Source: Paraburkholderia fynbosensis
GTDB taxonomy: Bacteria; Pseudomonadota; Gammaproteobacteria; Burkholderiales; Burkholderiaceae
Reading direction: 5' to 3'
DNA length: 64,000 nucleotides
NCBI RefSeq assembly: GCF_902859935.1
Contig: NZ_CADIKI010000003.1
Span: 248,001-312,000, forward strand
The translations under genes and the position numbers were made by a program. Below, one piece after another: positions 44,011-54,753 of the stretch; positions within the stretch are counted from its first letter, which is position 1, and each line of letters opens with the position of its first letter. Below the pieces are notes generated by a model. It was given only the letters and a program-made list of their open reading frames with translations, did no database searches and had not been told where the DNA came from.

Positions 44011-45036
44011 TCAATCGTGGTTGCCCGCGACGATGCCCATCACCGCCATGCGCACCGCGATACCGAAAGTCACCTGATTCAGAATCACCGATTGCGGACC
44101 GTCGGCCACCTGCGAATCGATTTCGACGCCGCGGTTCATCGGACCGGGGTGCATCACGATCGCGTCGGGCGCGGCGAGCGCGAGACGCTCCGGCGTCAGG
44201 CCCCAGCTCTTGAAGTACTCCTGTGCCGACGGCAGCAACGCGCCGCTCATGCGCTCGTTCTGCAAACGCAGCATGATGATCACGTCGACGTCTTTGAGAC
44301 CTTCGTCGAGATTGTGGAACACCCGCACGCCCATCTGTTCGAGGCCGCCCGGCAGCAGTGTGCGCGGACCGATCGCGCGCACTTCCGGCACGCCGAGCGT
44401 GGTCAGTGCATGGATATCGGAGCGCGCGACCCGCGAATGCAGAATGTCGCCGACGATCGCCACACGCAGCTTCGTGAAGTCCTTCTTGTAGTGGCGGATC
44501 GTGTACATGTCGAGCAGACCCTGGGTCGGGTGTGCGTGACGGCCATCGCCGGCGTTGATTACGTGCACGTGCGGCGCGCAGTGCTGCGCGATCAGGTAAG
44601 GCGCGCCGCTCGATGCATGGCGTACGACGAACATGTCGGCATGCATCGCCGACAGGTTGTTGATCGTGTCGAGCAGCGACTCGCCCTTGCTCGTCGACGA
44701 CGCATTGATGTTCAGATTCAGCACGTCCGCCGACAGACGTGTCGCGGCAATTTCGAAGGTGGTACGGGTGCGGGTCGAGTTCTCGAAGAACAGGTTGAAC
44801 ACCGACTTGCCGCGCAACAGCGGCACCTTCTTGACTTCACGATCGGTCACGCTGACGAACTGGTCGGCGGTGTCGAGAATCTGGTTGACGATGGCCTTGG
44901 GCAAACCTTCGATCGACAACAGATGTTTGAGCTCGCCGTTTTTCGTGAGCTGCGGGTTGCCCTTCAGGAAGCCATAGCGGAAGCGCTCGCTGGCGCTGTC
45001 GGCGGAATCCTGCGGGGGCTGGGTGGCGGTGTTCAT
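44011..45036 (-). CDS. pyrB: Aspartate carbamoyltransferase catalytic subunit
   Basis: 341-aa enzyme for the first committed step of UMP synthesis. Carbamoyl-phosphate loop [13 protein letters not shown] near residue 83-95, SSTSKGES near 112-119, [10 protein letters not shown] near 166-175 and [12 protein letters not shown] near 297-308. An N-terminal extension of about 35 residues precedes the usual start of the fold, as in the class A ATCases that pair with PyrC' proteins; the adjacent pyrX supports this. A 183-bp gap separates it from pyrR. Confidence 0.95.
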   Translation of the reverse strand: MNTATQPPQDSADSASERFRYGFLKGNPQLTKNGELKHLLSIEGLPKAIVNQILDTADQFVSVTDREVKKVPLLRGKSVFNLFFENSTRTRTTFEIAATRLSADVLNLNINASSTSKGESLLDTINNLSAMHADMFVVRHASSGAPYLIAQHCAPHVHVINAGDGRHAHPTQGLLDMYTIRHYKKDFTKLRVAIVGDILHSRVARSDIHALTTLGVPEVRAIGPRTLLPGGLEQMGVRVFHNLDEGLKDVDVIIMLRLQNERMSGALLPSAQEYFKSWGLTPERLALAAPDAIVMHPGPMNRGVEIDSQVADGPQSVILNQVTFGIAVRMAVMGIVAGNHD

Positions 45037-45219
45037 GGTGTACCTGCTTCAAATACGGGCTTCAACGTGATCGATGTCGATGCTGACTGCGTGTGACGAT
45101 ATTGCGCCAGCCTTCGAGCGCCATGCGGCTGCGGCCGGCTTCGAATTCTTTTGCGTGGTTTGCCCGATGCGTGACGCTGCGCCGCCGGATGCGGTGCCGC
45201 GCACTGTGTCGCGCTGGGT

Positions 45220-45738
45220 TCAATCGACGCGTGCTTCAGTGTGAAAAGTGAAATGCGGTGCGCCCGCTTCGCCGTTCTCTTCGCGGGCCAGCACGAGCGT
45301 GGCGTCGGCGGGCACGTTCACCACGCCGCCGACAAAGCGCGCCGCCACCGGCAACTCGCGTCCGCCGCGATCGGCGAGCACCGCCAGTTCGACCGACGCC
45401 GGACGGCCATAGTCGTACAGCTCGTTGAGCGCCGCGCGAATCGTGCGGCCGGTGTACAGCACGTCGTCGACCAGCACGATGCGCGCGCCGTCGACCGAGA
45501 ACGGCAGCGAGGTTGGGCTCGCCTGCGAATGCAGGCCTTTTTTCGCGTAGTCGTCGCGATGCAGCGCAACGTTCACCACGCCGAAGCTCGGCAGGTTCAG
45601 GTCGCGCGCGAGCCGCTCGGCAAGCCACGCGCCGCCGCTGTAAATCCCGGCCAGCACGAAGCCGGGCTGATCGCCATGGACCGCGCGAATCTGGTCGAGC
45701 AACGCGCGATAAAGCGCTTCGGCGTCAATGGAACTCAT
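45220..45738 (-). CDS. pyrR: PyrR bifunctional regulator/uracil phosphoribosyltransferase
   Basis: 172-aa phosphoribosyltransferase-fold protein. The PRPP-binding loop is [17 protein letters not shown] near residue 91-107. In Gram-negative bacteria it can act as a UPRTase or in control of pyr genes; no attenuator was recognised in the pyrR-pyrB gap. Start overlaps the ruvX stop by 14 bp, so it is translated with ruvX and precedes pyrB. Confidence 0.9.
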   Translation of the reverse strand: MSSIDAEALYRALLDQIRAVHGDQPGFVLAGIYSGGAWLAERLARDLNLPSFGVVNVALHRDDYAKKGLHSQASPTSLPFSVDGARIVLVDDVLYTGRTIRAALNELYDYGRPASVELAVLADRGGRELPVAARFVGGVVNVPADATLVLAREENGEAGAPHFTFHTEARVD

Positions 45739-46165
45739 GATCGTCGGAAAGTCCGTCTAGATATTGCTGGAGGATGATGCTCGCGGCTTCGGCGTCGAGC
45801 ATATCGGCGCGGCCTTTGCCCGCGCGGATTCCCGCTTTCGCCTCGACCGACGAATAGCGCTCGTCGATCCACGTCACCGGCAGATTGAAGCGGCCGTTCA
45901 GCTGATTGCCGAAGCGCTTCGCGAGTTGGGTCATTTCGTGGGGCGTGCCGTCCGGGTGCATCGGCAAGCCGACCACCAGCGCGTCCGGCCGCCACTCGGC
46001 GATCAGCTTGCCGACCTCTTCGAAGCGGTATTCACGGCTGCGGTTCTGCACGATGACGAGCGCGCGCGCGCTGCGTGTCAGCGAGTTGCCGACCGCCACG
46101 CCGATGCGTTTTTCACCGTAGTCGAACGCAAGCAGCGTCGCCTCACGTCCGGCCGGCAGGCTCAT
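45725..46165 (-). CDS. ruvX: RuvX/YqgF-type RNase H-like nuclease
   Basis: 146-aa RNase H-fold protein known as a putative Holliday junction resolvase and involved in pre-16S rRNA processing. Motifs: [16 protein letters not shown] near residue 12-27, [14 protein letters not shown] near 62, [12 protein letters not shown] near 100 and [13 protein letters not shown] near 125, giving the conserved acidic residues. The ATG at 46165 overlaps the yqgE stop by 4 bp; the longer frame upstream is not RuvX-like. Confidence 0.93.
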   Translation of the reverse strand: MSLPAGREATLLAFDYGEKRIGVAVGNSLTRSARALVIVQNRSREYRFEEVGKLIAEWRPDALVVGLPMHPDGTPHEMTQLAKRFGNQLNGRFNLPVTWIDERYSSVEAKAGIRAGKGRADMLDAEAASIILQQYLDGLSDDHEFH

Positions 46166-46740
46166 GCGTGGCCCGCCTCGCCCGACAGCATCGACAGCGA
46201 AATGCCGAGCAGCGCGAGCGCGGCTTCGAGACGCTCTTCGGCGGGCACGTCGAAGACGATTTTCGGGTCTGCTTCGACCGTCAGCCAACCGTTCTTCGAG
46301 ATCTCTTCTTCGAGCTGACCCGCGCCCCAGCCGGCGTGGCCGAGCGTGAGCAGGAAACGTTCCGGCCCGGTCCCGCTAGCAACGGCTTCGAGGACGTCTT
46401 TCGAGGTGGTCATTTCCAGACCGCCCGGCACCGACATCGACGACGTGTACGCGTTGCCGTCTTTCGGTTCGTGCAGCACGAAGCCGCGCTCGGTTTGCAC
46501 CGGGCCGCCGAAATACACGGGCACGTGAAGAAGGGGTTCGATTTCGAGCTTGAGGTCGATGCGATTGAACAGCGCTTCGAGGTCGATGTCGGTCGGCCGG
46601 TTGATCACAAGGCCGAGCGCGCCGCGCTCACTGTGATCGCAAAGGTAGACCACCGTTCCTGAAAACGTCGGATCAGCCATGTTGGGCATGGCGATCAGGA
46701 ACTGGTTGGTCAGATTGATGCGATCGGTACTCTTGGACAT
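46162..46740 (-). CDS. yqgE: UPF0301 family protein YqgE/AlgH
   Basis: 192-aa soluble protein of the UPF0301 family. Characteristic segments are [20 protein letters not shown] near residue 11-30, [18 protein letters not shown] near 32-49, and [19 protein letters not shown] near 133-150. The molecular role is not established. It is the first gene of the yqgE-ruvX-pyrR unit, an order common in Burkholderiales. Confidence 0.93.
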   Translation of the reverse strand: MSKSTDRINLTNQFLIAMPNMADPTFSGTVVYLCDHSERGALGLVINRPTDIDLEALFNRIDLKLEIEPLLHVPVYFGGPVQTERGFVLHEPKDGNAYTSSMSVPGGLEMTTSKDVLEAVASGTGPERFLLTLGHAGWGAGQLEEEISKNGWLTVEADPKIVFDVPAEERLEAALALLGISLSMLSGEAGHA

Positions 46741-46984
46741 AGTTCGGATTTTAGCAAAGACGATGCAGGATGGCGGGCTTTGAGCGTGGAACCGCGATAC
46801 GTGTCATGAAACATGCCGCGAGCCATCGACGACGAATCAAGTTGCACTCTATCACGCACGCGGGCCTGGCCCACGGTGTGGGTGAGACATGTGGGCGTAT
46901 GGGGCGGGGCGGGGTTTTGGCCTCGCGGTGTGGCGAGGTCGCGGGGAGGTGAGGCTGGGACAGGGAAACTCCCGAAACCACAGC

Positions 46985-48406
46985 TCACCCGCCGCCCTGC
47001 TCGATCGCGCGCGTCAGCGTGGCGAGCGTCGTCTGCGTGAGCCCGCCGCCCGGCGGCGCGACGCCCGCGGCGACCTTGTGCAGCGTCGCGCGCAGCGCTT
47101 CGGCCGCCTGTTCGAGCGTGCCGGCCGGCGGCGCACCGACGATCACATGCGCGCGGACCGCGGGCGTCGACACGCCCGCGTGCGCACGCCGGCGCCACGC
47201 GAGCCCCAGCGCATCGGCGAGCAGCGCCACGTGGCCGAGACCCAGCGCGCACGCGGCGGAACCGAGCCGGTAGGCGGCATCGCCCGCCTGCAGCGCTTCG
47301 CCGGGATCGGCTTTCTCCGGCTGATCGGCCGCGCGGGCATGCTCGGTCAATGCGGCGATCGACGCGTCCGCCGTCTGCAGGAAATCTTCGTAGGCGTTTG
47401 CGTTGACCGTCAGCACGCCCAGATCGCGGGTCAGCGAGACGCGGGCCGCGCTGATCGACTGTGCCTCGATCGCGCCGGCCTCCCAGAGCATTTCGGATGA
47501 CTGGGTGCCCGCCACGTGCCAGGCGACGGTCAGGCCGTAGTCGTGCAAAACCTCGACCTGATCGGCATCTTCCGCCGCGGCACCGAACAGCGCGTAGTCG
47601 CGCCACAGCAGCGCCAGGGTCGCGCGCACCAGCGAGTGCGGCGCGCGCTCGACGCCGCGCGCGTGATCGGCCAGCGCCAGATTGCAGCGCGCGTAGAAAC
47701 GCCGCGCCCCGGTTTCTCCGGTCGCGTGGCCGCCGACCCGCAAGGCCTTCGCGCAGGCCTTGGCGAGACGCCAGAAATCGTAGGGGTCCGGGCCGGCGAG
47801 CTCGGTGAAGACCGCATCGAGTTCGTCGAGAGCCGCGTTGGTGACGGCCAGCGCCGCCGCGCTGCCCGTGTCGGCCTGCGAGCGCAGCACCGGCAGCAGC
47901 GCGCGCTCGTAGCGCGCGCGCAGGTGAGACAGCTGGTCGGCAGACTGCGCGTGCAGCGACGCCGGCGGCACCGGACGCGCGCTCAGCGCGAGATCTTCGA
48001 AAGCGACGGTGGAACCGGGCGTGTGCTCGGACAGATGCGCACAAAGCGCGCGGTAATGATCAAACAGCTTTGGCGAGCAGGACAGCTCGCGTAGATTGTG
48101 GCGCTCGAGCGCGGCGCGAAAGTCGCGCAAGGCCGCGCCGAACACAGGCCGTGCGCTGTTGGCGTCGGACGGATCGCCCGCCGTGAGCGGCGAAAGCCGC
48201 ACTAGCGCATCCGCGAAACGCTGTGCGCTGAGCCAGCCGGCTCCGCGCAGCGCGTGCGACGCACGCAGCAGCGCTGACGCGCTCTCCTGATTCTGTTCGA
48301 ATGCCAACGACGCTTCAGCCAGCGCGAGCTCCGCGGGCCGAACGGCACCGCCGCGCGGATTGGGCAAAGCGTCGAAGGAAATGGGTGCAGCGGATCGAAG
48401 AGTCAT
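46985..48406 (-). CDS. Uncharacterised protein, possibly related to the PilL/ChpA N-terminal region
   Basis: 473-aa Ala/Leu-rich, mostly helical protein with no membrane segments. I cannot assign a family with confidence. SALLRASHALRGAGWLSAQR near residue 42-61 resembles an HPt-type helix (SHALRG around a His), and the helical repeats further on recall the N-terminal part of PilL/ChpA histidine kinases. In related genera rubredoxin is followed by pilGHIJ-chpA genes; here none of those is present, so this may be a remnant or relative of that system. This link is a hypothesis. Confidence 0.7.
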   Translation of the reverse strand: MTLRSAAPISFDALPNPRGGAVRPAELALAEASLAFEQNQESASALLRASHALRGAGWLSAQRFADALVRLSPLTAGDPSDANSARPVFGAALRDFRAALERHNLRELSCSPKLFDHYRALCAHLSEHTPGSTVAFEDLALSARPVPPASLHAQSADQLSHLRARYERALLPVLRSQADTGSAAALAVTNAALDELDAVFTELAGPDPYDFWRLAKACAKALRVGGHATGETGARRFYARCNLALADHARGVERAPHSLVRATLALLWRDYALFGAAAEDADQVEVLHDYGLTVAWHVAGTQSSEMLWEAGAIEAQSISAARVSLTRDLGVLTVNANAYEDFLQTADASIAALTEHARAADQPEKADPGEALQAGDAAYRLGSAACALGLGHVALLADALGLAWRRRAHAGVSTPAVRAHVIVGAPPAGTLEQAAEALRATLHKVAAGVAPPGGGLTQTTLATLTRAIEQGGG

Positions 48407-48649
48407 GGGCAGGCGATACGAAGCTGACGGGCCGTCGCTTCACGCTGCACGCAGACTGATCGGCTAACGCGCGAACCGGCGACAGGACAATGACAGACTA
48501 CCGTTGCGACACGGCACAGTCGACGATGTTCCGCGCCGACGCAGTGGGGCAGGATTTCGGGCGCCGGCGGCGCAGCCGGCATGTGGGCGGCCGCCGCTCG
48601 CGTGCAATGCTCCGGGCTCCAGCCGGCTAAACCGGCTACCCGACCGATT

Positions 48650-48820
48650 TCAGATCTGGACCATCTCGAAGTCTTCTTTGCGCGCGCCGCATTCCGGGCA
48701 GGTCCAGTTGATCGGCACGTCCTCCCAGCGCGTGCCCGGCGCAATGCCTTCGTCCGGCAAACCGGCTTCTTCGTCGTAAATCCAGCCGCAAATCAGGCAC
48801 ATCCAGCTTTGATATTCCAT
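48650..48820 (-). CDS. rubA: Rubredoxin
   Basis: 56-aa electron-transfer protein with one Fe bound by four Cys: CLICGW at residues 8-13 and CPECGA at 41-46, with the usual GLPDEGI segment near 20-26. It starts at the ATG at 48820; the open frame continues upstream but without rubredoxin features. Rubredoxin usually passes electrons to hydroxylases or oxidases. It precedes the 473-aa gene on the same strand after a 243-bp gap. Confidence 0.95.
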   Translation of the reverse strand: MEYQSWMCLICGWIYDEEAGLPDEGIAPGTRWEDVPINWTCPECGARKEDFEMVQI

Positions 48821-49109
48821 TCTTGTGTCGCGTCGTAGAGTCCGTGGAAACGGGAGCCATGATGGTACCGTGTTGCCGCCCCAATGCCTAGCAATCAGAA
48901 ACGCGCAGTCACCACATGCGGAGGGACCGCTCCTGTATTGCGCCTGCCCGCTGCAACGGCACTCGCGGCGTACCGCCAGACAAGCCGCCGCACGCTGACG
49001 AGAACCGGCCCACGCGTGCAAAAAAACGCCCCGGCAACGGATTAGGCCGCATAATTGAGCCGATTGCGCACCTCCCGCGCCAAAATCCTGCACCTTTTTG
49101 TCAATCTTC

Positions 49110-49970
49110 ATGCCCAGCGACACGCCTCCGATCGTCCTCACCTTCGGCCTTTCCGACCCCACCGGTGGCTCCGGCCTGCAAGCCGACCTGATGACCCTTG
49201 CCAGCATGGGCTGCCACGGCGTTTCCGTGCTCACGGGCTACACCGTGCGCGACTCGGCAAGCTGCGACGAAGTCACCGGGCTCGACCCCGAAGTCGTCGC
49301 GACTCAGGCGCGGATGCTGCTCGAAGACATGCCGATCGCCGCGTTCAAGGTCGGCGCGTGCACGCGCGCGGAAGTCGTGAGCGCGATTGCCGAAGTCGTC
49401 GCCGATTACGACGACATTCCGCTGATTCTCGCCCCCGACTTCACGCTCGACGACGAACACGTGCTCGCCGCCGACGAACTGCGCGAAGCGATCGCCGATC
49501 TGCTCGCGCCGCAAACCACCCTGCTAGTCGCCGATTCGGCCACGCTTCTCGCGCTCGCGCAGCCGGATGGCGACGCCGAAGCGCCGAGTCTGGACGCCGC
49601 GATCTCGCATCTGCTGTCGCAGGGCTGCGAATACATTCTGTCGACGGAAACTGGCACGCACCGGCTCGTCAATACGCTCTTCAGCGAAGACGGCCAGCTG
49701 CGCCAGGACATGTGGGACCGTGGCAGCCATCGGATCATGGGCCTGACGGATACGCTCGGGTCGGCGATCGCGGCGCTGCTGGCCAATGGCCAGGAACCCG
49801 CGGAAGCAGTGCGCGAGGCACAGGAATACCTGTATCAGGCGGTGCGCAATGCGTTCCGGCCGGGCATGGGCGCCTATATGCCAGACCGCTTCTTCTGGGC
49901 GCGCAGCAGCGACGACGAAGCGCCACCTGCCGCTGGCAAAGACGCTGCGCCGGGCGAAGCGCGGCACTGA
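49110..49970 (+). CDS. thiD: Hydroxymethylpyrimidine/phosphomethylpyrimidine kinase
   Basis: 286-aa ribokinase-fold kinase of thiamine biosynthesis that phosphorylates HMP and HMP-P. LSDPTGGSGLQADLMT near residue 15-30 is the substrate-binding motif, and DTLGSAIAALLANG near 214 contains the catalytic Asp and anion-hole glycine (family GSGC replaced by LGSA). The ATG at 49110 is preferred over an in-frame TTG at 49098. It is divergent from rubA and ends at a strong terminator. Confidence 0.9.
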   Translation: MPSDTPPIVLTFGLSDPTGGSGLQADLMTLASMGCHGVSVLTGYTVRDSASCDEVTGLDPEVVATQARMLLEDMPIAAFKVGACTRAEVVSAIAEVVADYDDIPLILAPDFTLDDEHVLAADELREAIADLLAPQTTLLVADSATLLALAQPDGDAEAPSLDAAISHLLSQGCEYILSTETGTHRLVNTLFSEDGQLRQDMWDRGSHRIMGLTDTLGSAIAALLANGQEPAEAVREAQEYLYQAVRNAFRPGMGAYMPDRFFWARSSDDEAPPAAGKDAAPGEARH

Positions 49971-50002
49971 CTCCTCACCGCGCCGCGAAAACGGCATGTA
50001 TC

Positions 50003-50028
50003 AAACCCGCATTTATGCGGGTTTTTTT
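50003..50028 (+). terminator. Rho-independent terminator after thiD
   Basis: AAACCCGCAT and ATGCGGGTTT form a perfect 10-bp stem around a 2-nt centre, followed by more T residues. It lies 33 bp after the thiD stop. Confidence 0.88.
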
Positions 50029-50172
50029 ATTCCAGGTTCCGCTTCTATCGATCTAGCATAAATTCTGCTTGCACAGCATTACCGAACGCTGTATCGCGTA
50101 ATTAAACGTTACAACGTGGTGGTAGGCGCCACGCTAGACTTGACCATTCACGAACTTGACATATGTCCCCAT

Positions 50173-51384
50173 ATGCCCTTTCCGATTTTTTTCATCCATC
50201 CTCCGAAAAGCGGCGGTTCGACCGTCATTTCGTTTTTCGATCTGAATATGGGTAAAGACCGGTTCGTGAATTTTGTATGGGATCAGGACGGTTGGGGAAG
50301 CTGCCGCGCCAAACTGCTGGAAAACGGAATCGGCGGCGGCCATCACCCGTTTGGCATCCACCGGGCAATCAAGCACCCGGTGCGCTACTGCACCATTCTG
50401 CGCGAACCGCTCGCGCGCCAGATATCGCATTACTGGTATGCCGCGAGCGGCAAGAATGGGGAGGTGAAGCGGGGAGTGAGCGTGTCGATGCCCGAGGCCC
50501 TCGTCCAGCAAGGCGCGATGTCCCTCGACGAATGGGTCGGTGAATCGCTTGCCGGGAAGAATCTGTTTGTCCAGATGCTGAGCGGTCATCCCGTGCTCAA
50601 CGAAAGCAGCCTTGCGCTCGCGCAAAGCCATCTTCGCCAGCATATCGGCACGGTCGGCCTCTGCGAGAACATGAGCGAATTTCTACTTCGGCTCGCCGGT
50701 ATGAGCCGATTGAAATTACCGTTTTATTTCGAAGCCAATAGAACGATCGGCGCGCCAAAAGGCGACATTCCTTTAAGCGATGCAGCCAGACAAAAGTTTC
50801 TGGAAGACAATCATCTCGATTACGAACTCTTTCACGACGCCAAGCGGCTGATCCAAAACCAGGTGGATGAAGCGGGCCACGTCTTTTCGAATGCGCTGGA
50901 ACTGGTCCAGGTTATACAGAAGGAAATCAATCGGCTTGAAAACCCGCACATCTACAGTTCGATGGTTTTCGGCTTCGACGAAGCGTTCCTCGCCAAAGTC
51001 AAGAGCGTCATCGGCCGATTCGACCTGGCGCCGATCAATGCCTACCTGGAGTTCGCGCAAAGCCGCCAGCCCGTTCTCGCGGACATGTTCGAAGGCTTCG
51101 TCGATACGGTTCACAACGGCGCGGTGACCGGCTGGGCCGTCAATCTCAGCCGGCCGGAAGAAAAAGTGCCGCTCGAGGTTCGGCTGGGCGACGAGGTCGT
51201 CGCGAGAGGCTGGAGCGGCGAGTCGCGCCCCGACGTGGCTGGCGCAGGCTACCCGAGCGCCCACAGCGGATTCTCCATTCCGCTGCCGGCCCATGTTCAG
51301 GGCGGCTTTCACGTTGCAATCGCAAATTCGCCCGAGAGCCTGAACAACGCGGGAATCTGGCGGCAAGGCTGGCACTGCGCCTGA
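50173..51384 (+). CDS. P-loop sulfotransferase-like protein with C-terminal accessory domain
   Basis: About 403 aa. The PAPS-binding loop HPPKSGGSTV is at residues 9-18 and the 3'-phosphate motif TILREPLARQISHYW near 73-87, as in membrane-type and heparan-type sulfotransferases. The C-terminal ~90 residues (from GFVDTVHNGAVTGWAV) form a beta-rich accessory module of the kind attached to carbohydrate-active proteins. The ATG at 50173 places the P-loop at the usual distance; a GTG at 50116 is possible. It is 17 bp before cysC, which makes its donor PAPS. The acceptor is probably a glycan or lipid, which is inference. Confidence 0.82.
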   Translation: MPFPIFFIHPPKSGGSTVISFFDLNMGKDRFVNFVWDQDGWGSCRAKLLENGIGGGHHPFGIHRAIKHPVRYCTILREPLARQISHYWYAASGKNGEVKRGVSVSMPEALVQQGAMSLDEWVGESLAGKNLFVQMLSGHPVLNESSLALAQSHLRQHIGTVGLCENMSEFLLRLAGMSRLKLPFYFEANRTIGAPKGDIPLSDAARQKFLEDNHLDYELFHDAKRLIQNQVDEAGHVFSNALELVQVIQKEINRLENPHIYSSMVFGFDEAFLAKVKSVIGRFDLAPINAYLEFAQSRQPVLADMFEGFVDTVHNGAVTGWAVNLSRPEEKVPLEVRLGDEVVARGWSGESRPDVAGAGYPSAHSGFSIPLPAHVQGGFHVAIANSPESLNNAGIWRQGWHCA

Positions 51385-51401
51385 GCGCCGAGGAACTCAC
51401 C

Positions 51402-52028
51402 ATGGAACAGCCCCACACTTTCGTGCAACGTTGCCACGGCGCCATCGGCACTCAGGACCGCATGCGCATCTTTCGTCAAAGACCGGTCACGGTCTGGCTC
51501 ACCGGTCTATCCGGAGCGGGCAAGTCCACGATCGCCTTCGAACTGGAACGGCAACTCGTCGGCTTGGGCCATGCGTGCTACGTGCTCGACGGCGACAACG
51601 TCCGCCACGGCCTCGCTCGCGATCTCGGCTTCGACAGGAAAGATCGACACGAAAATATCCGCCGCGTGGCGCATGTCGCTCAACTGATGAACGACGCGGG
51701 CCTCATTGTCATCACCGCACTCATCTCGCCGATGCGTGAAGACCGGACGATGGCGCGCGACATTGTCGGGCGAGACAAATTTATCGAAACCTATCTCTGC
51801 GCGCCGCTCGATACGTGCGTACGGCGCGATCCGAAAGGCCTCTACGCGAAAGCCTTGTCCGGCGAAATCAGTTCGTTTACCGGCGTGTCGGCCCCTTATG
51901 AAGCCCCGGACGACCCCGAGCTTCACATCGATACAGCCGCGCTGACGCCGGCAGAAAGCGTCGCACGTATATTCGCCCACTTGCGCGAGAACTCGCTGGC
52001 GACGGCCAGCCAAGAAGCCGGCGCGTAA
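51402..52028 (+). CDS. cysC: Adenylylsulfate (APS) kinase
   Basis: 208-aa kinase producing PAPS from APS. Walker A GLSGAGKST near residue 32-40, DGDNVRHGL near 62-70 and DRKDRHENIRRV near 77-88 for APS binding, SPMREDR near 110, and YAKALSGEI near 148. GAGGAA lies 7 nt before the ATG. No cysD/cysN (sulfate adenylyltransferase) is adjacent, so the substrate APS must come from elsewhere. Together with the upstream sulfotransferase it forms a two-gene sulfation unit ending in a terminator. Confidence 0.94.
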   Translation: MEQPHTFVQRCHGAIGTQDRMRIFRQRPVTVWLTGLSGAGKSTIAFELERQLVGLGHACYVLDGDNVRHGLARDLGFDRKDRHENIRRVAHVAQLMNDAGLIVITALISPMREDRTMARDIVGRDKFIETYLCAPLDTCVRRDPKGLYAKALSGEISSFTGVSAPYEAPDDPELHIDTAALTPAESVARIFAHLRENSLATASQEAGA

Positions 52029-52060
52029 CAACACAAGCCTGCCACCCTTTTTTCACTCGG

Positions 52061-52104
52061 CTCAAAAGAAAAAACCCGCATTTCTGCGGGTTTTTTCTTT
52101 TGAG
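52061..52104. terminator. Perfect bidirectional terminator between cysC and groL
   Basis: A 20-bp arm at 52061-52080 pairs without mismatch with 52085-52104 around a 4-nt loop. A-rich and T-rich flanks inside the stem give U tracts on both strands. The core is CCCGCA/TGCGGG, nearly the same as the terminator after thiD. Confidence 0.9.
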
Positions 52105-52171
52105 AAGCACGCCTTGCGGCGCACTTCCCCATGCGCTTCCAACCGGGCCTCGCAAGGAGGCCCAAGCGAAA

Positions 52172-53815
<1,644 letters not shown>

Positions 53816-53866
53816 CTAACTCCTTGAAATCTTTGGATATGACCGGGAAAAGTAGCGGCTTTGCGC

Positions 53867-54157
53867 TTACTTCTGCACCACGGCCATGATGTCTTCTTCG
53901 CGCATCACGAGCAGTTCGTTGCCATCGACCTTGACGGTCTGGCCTGCGTACTTGCCGAACAGGACGCGATCGCCAACCTTCACGTCGAGCGCGATTGCGG
54001 CGCCCTTGTCGTCACGCTTGCCCGGGCCGACTGCGAGGATTTCGCCTTGATCCGGCTTTTCCGCTGCGGCTTCGGGGATCACGATGCCCGACGCGGTCTT
54101 GGTTTCTTGATCCAGACGTTTGACGATCACGCGATCATGCAAAGGACGAAGGTTCAT
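53867..54157 (-). CDS. groES: 10 kDa co-chaperonin GroES
   Basis: 96-aa co-chaperonin. [14 protein letters not shown] at the N-terminus, mobile loop [12 protein letters not shown] near residue 18-29, [10 protein letters not shown] near 43 and [11 protein letters not shown] near 62. The ATG at 54157 is the family start; upstream in-frame codons run into the promoter. Controlled by the CIRCE operator and sigma70-type promoter 73-127 bp upstream. Confidence 0.98.
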   Translation of the reverse strand: MNLRPLHDRVIVKRLDQETKTASGIVIPEAAAEKPDQGEILAVGPGKRDDKGAAIALDVKVGDRVLFGKYAGQTVKVDGNELLVMREEDIMAVVQK

Positions 54158-54229
54158 ACATACTCCTCTCTTGATTGAGACTGAAGAACGCTGAGAAAAC
54201 CCGGTTGACCGAGCCAACCGGCGATATTG

Positions 54230-54256
54230 TTAGCACTCTCGTGCAGCGAGTGCTAA
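54230..54256. promoter_or_regulatory. CIRCE operator (HrcA binding site)
   Basis: TTAGCACTC and GAGTGCTAA form a perfect 9-bp inverted repeat with a 9-nt spacer, the exact CIRCE consensus. It sits just downstream of the -10 box, where HrcA would block groES-groL transcription until heat stress. Confidence 0.97.
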
Positions 54257-54284
54257 TTATATGGACGGGTGGTGACAAATTCAA
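54256..54284 (-). promoter_or_regulatory. groES: groES-groL promoter
   Basis: On the minus strand TTGAAT (54284-54279) and TATAAT (54261-54256) are 17 bp apart, a near-consensus sigma70 promoter; the -10 box touches the CIRCE operator. Confidence 0.85.
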
Positions 54285-54753
54285 GAAGGATGGCGCGGCA
54301 TTGGCGAGATTCACTCCACGTGGGGTTTCTGTGCGCCTGGGATCGCCCCCCGCGTCGCAGAAAAAGATTGAGCACGGTGGAATAATTTCCTTCAAAAACA
54401 GCGATCTGCCCGCATTTGCCTGCCCGTTGCTAGTCGGGCCTTGCTGATCCGCGAACGGCCGCTCAGCGGGACATACACCGAACTATCTGCGTATGAGCGG
54501 TGACCAGGGAATACCCTTGACGTGCAAATAGTCGAGCAAAACGCCATCCCGCCTCAGGCGCGTCGACCGTCTGCCCTGTCATCGCAGCCGGCTCTTTCAG
54601 GGGCTCCGTTCTGGAAACGGTCCGCACGAAAACCTTTGGGTCGCCACCTCGCCGACGAAACGAAATCGGTCTCACACCCGGAAAAGTGACTTTTCGTCCT
54701 GCCCCTTACGCTGACCTACGTCCACGCCCTTGCGCTCTGCGATCCCAGGCAAG
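54285..54753. other. Intergenic region upstream of groES
   Basis: About 470 bp with no gene I can support. Base composition is less GC-rich and less codon-patterned than nearby genes. Short open frames on the minus strand (for example around 54463-54675) show no family features. Confidence 0.45.

Noticed and set aside
46710..48044. 444-residue minus-strand frame overlapping the 473-aa protein gene
   Set aside because: Arg/Ala-rich alternative frame of the same DNA; the 473-aa frame has better residue composition and extends to a sensible start.
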